Program-made: the position numbers and the translations under genes
Assembly: GCA_017474705.1 (NCBI GenBank)
Contig: JAFVHC010000012.1
Location: 1-14,973 of the forward strand
Length of the DNA: 14,973 nt
Source: Bacillota bacterium
GTDB taxonomy: Bacteria; Bacillota; Clostridia; Lachnospirales; Bianqueaceae
Reading direction: 5' to 3'
Notes under the pieces: generated by a model
Told to the model about the DNA's origin: nothing
Databases searched by the model: none
The model's input: only the letters and a program-made list of their open reading frames with translations
Shown: positions 11,932 through 14,973 of the stretch, one piece after another
How the letters are laid out: every line of letters begins with the position of its first letter
Position numbering within the stretch: the first letter of the stretch is position 1

Positions 11932-14694
11932 ATGAAAATCAGAAAACTTTCAGCATTGCTGCTGGTCTTCCTTCTGATACTATCACTCATTGGGTGCCGG
12001 ACCAGCAAAGAGGGCCCGGATGAAAAACCTGTCAAACTGGAGCCGGCCGGAACCGCCATCAGCAAATACGCGAAGGACGAAACGGACCACTCCAAAGAGC
12101 CGGCAGAGGCTACGAAGATCGTCCGTCTGCATTACCGCCGCAATGATGATTCCACCAACGACAGGAGCTGCTACGAGCCCTGGAACGTGTGGGCTTGGGA
12201 TATGAACGGCGGAGGCGATGGCGGTGCGGCTTATGAATTCACCGGCTACGACGATTACGGTGTCTTTGTGGATCTGGACCTGAATGTCCTTTCCGGTGGC
12301 AATGGCACGGATTGCATCGGGTTCATCATTCGGACGGACAATTGGTCCAAGGACCCGGACGGCGACCGATCCATTGAGATCGAACCGCAGACACCGGGCG
12401 GGATCCAGGAAGTGTACGTGCGTACGACGGAATCGACCGTATTCGATACCCAGGAGAATGCTTTGAAATCCATCATCAGTTATGCCATGCTGCGCGATGG
12501 CAGGACCATCAGCGTGTATTTCAAACCCCTGTCGGGGGACTTCAAGGCCTACGCGCCGCGCTTTTCCATGACGATCAATGGCGAGGAGTATACTTCCTTT
12601 ACCATGGGAGACTATGATCCCACGCTGATGCGTACCGATCTGACCTTGCAAGATGAGATCGACCTGTGCGACGTCGTCACGGTCCGCTATCGATTCGACA
12701 AGTCCTGGATCCAGGAAACCGGCCTGATGATGACCAATTACTACGATACAGAAGAATTCAACGAAAAATATGCCTATGACGGTGATGACCTGGGCGTGAC
12801 CTTCGATGATGAGGATCAGCCCAAGGCCACGACGTTCAAGGTCTGGGCACCGACCAGCACTGAACTGATACTGAACCTGTACAAGTCCGGCGACTACAGG
12901 ACCGATACAGATCCTTTTGCCACATATCCGATGGAAAAAGGGGAGAAGGGCGTCTTCAGCTGCACTGTTCCGGAGGATCTGGACGGTACCTACTATACCT
13001 ACACCGTGACCAACGCCAAAGGTACCCACGAAGTGGTCGACCCCTATGCAAAGAGCGCAGGCGTGAACGGCCGCCGGGGCATGGTGGTCGATTTCAAGAA
13101 ACTGGATGCCTCGCTGGACGGCTGGGCACAGGATCAGCGGCCGTTTGATGGCAGCCCGGTCGATGCGGTCATCTATGAAGCACATGTGCGCGATATGACG
13201 ATCAGCGAGACCAGCGGTGTTTCCGAAGACCATCGTGGACGGTTCCTTGGCCTGGCAGAGACCGGTACTACGTATACACGGGACGGTGTCACGGTGACCA
13301 CGGGTCTGGATCATTTGAAAGAGTTGGGCATCACCCATGTGCAGCTCCAGCCGATCTACGACTTTACTTCCGTGGACGAGACGACGTCCGGCACCAACAT
13401 GTCCGCAGAGAATTATAACTGGGGCTATGATCCGCAAAACTACAACGTGCTGGAAGGCAGCTATTCGACCGATCCGTACGATGGTTATACCAGGATCAAA
13501 GAGTTCAAGCAGATGGTCATGGCCATGCATGAGCAGGGGCTGTCCATCAACATGGATGTGGTCTACAACCATACCAGCCATTCAGAGGATTCTGATCTCA
13601 ATCTGCTGGTACCCTATTATTACTACCGGACCAAGGCGAACGGGGCGTTCTACAACGGCTCCGGCTGCGGCAACGAACTGGCCTCGGAGCGGTACATGGT
13701 CCGCAAGATGATGCGGGATTCCTGCCGCTTCTGGATCGATGAATATCATCTGTCCGGCTTCCGGTTCGACCTGATGGGTCTGATCGACAACCAGACCATG
13801 ATCGACATCTACAAGGACTGCAGCGCGCTGTATCCTCAGATCATGATCTACGGTGAACCGTGGACCGGCGGGGCGTCCAAGCTGCAGGCGGGCACCAGCG
13901 AGAACGAGCTTTCTCAGCAGACCACAGTGCAGGAGTCTCTCGCACAGGATTACTTCTGCGGCAGCGGCGTGCTGGTCGGTGCGTTCAACGACGTGATCCG
14001 CAACGCCGTGCGAGGTGAGAACGATCCGGGCAAAGGATATGTGCAGGGCAGTTCGGCCGATGCTTCCACCATAGAGATGACGGTCATGGGCCGGTTCTCT
14101 AAGGGAACGGTCAAGACCCAGGCGATCGATCCGAACCAGGTGCTCAACTATGTGTCCTGTCATGATAACTATACCTTGTATGACCAACTGGTACAGACCA
14201 TGAACGAAGAGCGTCTGCCGTCTGCGTATACGCAGGCCGATGCGATCATCTTCCTGGCGGAGGGCGTTCCCTTCATCCAGGAAGGCGAAGAGTTCATGCG
14301 CAGCAAATATGATGCCGAGACCGGCAAGTATGACGGGAACTCCTACAAGTCGGGCGACTTTGTGAACGTCATGGATTATGGTCTGAAGATCGACCATAGG
14401 GACCTGTATGAGAAGATCCGCGAGCTCATCCGGTTCCGGGCGGAGCACGAGGCTTTCCGCCTGAACAGCCGCGCCGCGATCGATGCGCGGGTGAGCGAAG
14501 TCACGTCTGACAATGGTGTGATCTCCTACCAGGTCGACGATATGAAGATCTTCCATACGGCGACTGGCGCCGGTGTAGGACTGGACGGCACGTATGAGAT
14601 CCTGTTCTCCAACCTGCGTCCCGCGGGGGAAACGGTCTCCGGAACGTTCAGCCTGCAGACCAACGAATCGGTCGTACTGAGAAAGGTCGGTTGA
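11932..14694 (+). CDS. pulA: Type I pullulanase lipoprotein (CBM41-CBM48-GH13_14)
   Basis: This 920-residue debranching enzyme cuts alpha-1,6 bonds in pullulan, amylopectin or glycogen branches. The signal peptide ends in a lipobox-like 'LSLIGC' with C22. Domain order is CBM41-like module (about 62-163; 'RLHYRR', 'NVWAWDMNG'), an intervening beta domain (about 170-265), CBM48 (about 285-390; 'TFKVWAPTST'), GH13 barrel (about 410-800) and a C-terminal beta domain. The pullulanase signature 'YNWGYDP' is at 495-501. GH13 motifs are 'DVVYNHT' (D542), 'GFRFDLMG' (nucleophile D613), 'YGEPW' (acid/base E642) and 'SCHDNY' (D745). Length and order are normal for the family. GGGAGG lies 5 bases before the ATG. 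Working with the amylase, it would give linear malto-oligosaccharides at the cell surface. Confidence 0.95.
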   Translation: MKIRKLSALLLVFLLILSLIGCRTSKEGPDEKPVKLEPAGTAISKYAKDETDHSKEPAEATKIVRLHYRRNDDSTNDRSCYEPWNVWAWDMNGGGDGGAAYEFTGYDDYGVFVDLDLNVLSGGNGTDCIGFIIRTDNWSKDPDGDRSIEIEPQTPGGIQEVYVRTTESTVFDTQENALKSIISYAMLRDGRTISVYFKPLSGDFKAYAPRFSMTINGEEYTSFTMGDYDPTLMRTDLTLQDEIDLCDVVTVRYRFDKSWIQETGLMMTNYYDTEEFNEKYAYDGDDLGVTFDDEDQPKATTFKVWAPTSTELILNLYKSGDYRTDTDPFATYPMEKGEKGVFSCTVPEDLDGTYYTYTVTNAKGTHEVVDPYAKSAGVNGRRGMVVDFKKLDASLDGWAQDQRPFDGSPVDAVIYEAHVRDMTISETSGVSEDHRGRFLGLAETGTTYTRDGVTVTTGLDHLKELGITHVQLQPIYDFTSVDETTSGTNMSAENYNWGYDPQNYNVLEGSYSTDPYDGYTRIKEFKQMVMAMHEQGLSINMDVVYNHTSHSEDSDLNLLVPYYYYRTKANGAFYNGSGCGNELASERYMVRKMMRDSCRFWIDEYHLSGFRFDLMGLIDNQTMIDIYKDCSALYPQIMIYGEPWTGGASKLQAGTSENELSQQTTVQESLAQDYFCGSGVLVGAFNDVIRNAVRGENDPGKGYVQGSSADASTIEMTVMGRFSKGTVKTQAIDPNQVLNYVSCHDNYTLYDQLVQTMNEERLPSAYTQADAIIFLAEGVPFIQEGEEFMRSKYDAETGKYDGNSYKSGDFVNVMDYGLKIDHRDLYEKIRELIRFRAEHEAFRLNSRAAIDARVSEVTSDNGVISYQVDDMKIFHTATGAGVGLDGTYEILFSNLRPAGETVSGTFSLQTNESVVLRKVG

Positions 14695-14695
14695 G

Positions 14696-14973
14696 ATGTT
14701 CAGGCATGGAGAGATCAGTACCGAGGTGGATCAAAGACCCTTCGTATTCACATTGATCGCCTTTTCGGGCAGTCTCATCGCTATGATCCTGCTCTTGGTC
14801 TTTGCCTGGGGCGACGGCCTGGCCATCTTCGCGGCCATCCTGCTGTTCATCGTTGCGGCAGCTTCCGGTGCCGTCCTCCTGGCGATCGTCACGGATCAGG
14901 CTTATATCGAGGATGACCTGCTGGTGATGCGGTACATGTTCAAACATGTGCAGGTGCCCATCAAAGAGATCGG
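14696..14973 (+). CDS. Two-helix membrane protein, N-terminal part (PH-like tail suspected; 3' end outside window)
   Basis: An ATG one base after the pullulanase stop opens a frame that runs off the window after 92 complete codons. The product has a short polar start 'MFRHGEISTEVDQRP', two adjacent hydrophobic helices (about 16-38 and 42-65), and then 'IEDDLLVMRYMFKHVQVPIK'. A strand pattern like that after a helical hairpin is usual for small bacterial membrane proteins with a PH-like domain, but only its first strands are visible. The weak AAAGG upstream and the one-base gap imply translational coupling to the pullulanase gene. A role in the glucan locus cannot be inferred from the sequence. 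Confidence 0.8.
   Translation, partial: MFRHGEISTEVDQRPFVFTLIAFSGSLIAMILLLVFAWGDGLAIFAAILLFIVAAASGAVLLAIVTDQAYIEDDLLVMRYMFKHVQVPIKEI

Noticed and set aside
11983..13581. A 532-codon open frame on the - strand, antisense to the pullulanase gene (and a 324-codon one at 13582-14556)
   Set aside because: The + strand encodes a complete pullulanase with all catalytic motifs. The antisense frames are by-products of its codon usage.
1..14973. tRNA or rRNA genes, CRISPR arrays, insertion sequences, attachment sites
   Set aside because: No tandem spaced repeats, transposase-like frames, terminal inverted repeats or tRNA-like segments were seen. The intergenic gaps are all short; the largest (about 214 bases at 7778-7991) is accounted for by a terminator, a promoter, an operator and a leader.

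Overview
This window is about 15 kb of a low-redundancy bacterial chromosome, most likely from a Bacillota (Firmicutes) member. The evidence is strong Shine-Dalgarno sites of the AGGAGG type, lipobox lipoproteins, PrsW, PspC and M42 family genes, an AmyE-type amylase, and short tight operons. Base composition is moderately GC-rich (roughly 50-55% by eye). An Erysipelotrichia- or clostridia-like gut bacterium would fit, but that placement is inference. There are 13 protein genes (two cut by the window edges), no RNA genes, no insertion sequences and no CRISPR array. Apart from one gene, everything is on the + strand.

Layout. (1) 3-476 is the C-terminal part of a YebC-family protein, closed by a terminator that probably also serves the convergent gene. 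(2) 567-1361 (- strand) is a lone FRG-domain gene with its own promoter. (3) 1440-3946 is a three-gene unit: M42 aminopeptidase, PrsW-type membrane protease, and a membrane-anchored amidase_2 peptidoglycan hydrolase. (4) A clear promoter at 3950-3978 drives a 67-residue PspC-domain protein, followed by a hairpin terminator. (5) Directly behind that, with no room for a promoter of its own, come a MATE exporter, an HxxxDG-motif acyltransferase (alcohol acetyltransferase/condensation-like) and a six-helix membrane protein (DUF6320-like). These have overlapping reading frames, and a terminator closes them at about 7826.

(6) 7841-14973 holds an alpha-glucan (starch/glycogen/pullulan) utilisation locus. 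A strong promoter (TTGATT-N17-TATAAT) is overlapped downstream by an 18-bp CG-centred LacI-type operator. Then follow a LacI-family regulator, a lipoprotein whose C-terminal module looks like the SusE/SusF starch-binding fold, an AmyE-type (GH13_28-like) alpha-amylase lipoprotein, and a CBM41-CBM48-GH13 type I pullulanase lipoprotein. Last comes the start of a small two-helix membrane protein. Three consecutive secreted lipoproteins (binder, endo-amylase, debranching enzyme) suggest that polysaccharide is captured and cut at the outer face of the membrane. The regulator and the enzymes probably share one autoregulated transcript. Strong hairpins after the regulator gene and after the binding-protein gene may set different expression levels. 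No sugar transporter lies in the window.

The most interesting material is this lipoprotein-only glucan system with its uncharacterised binding protein and RNA hairpins, the MATE/acyltransferase/membrane-protein operon of unknown product, and the isolated FRG gene.
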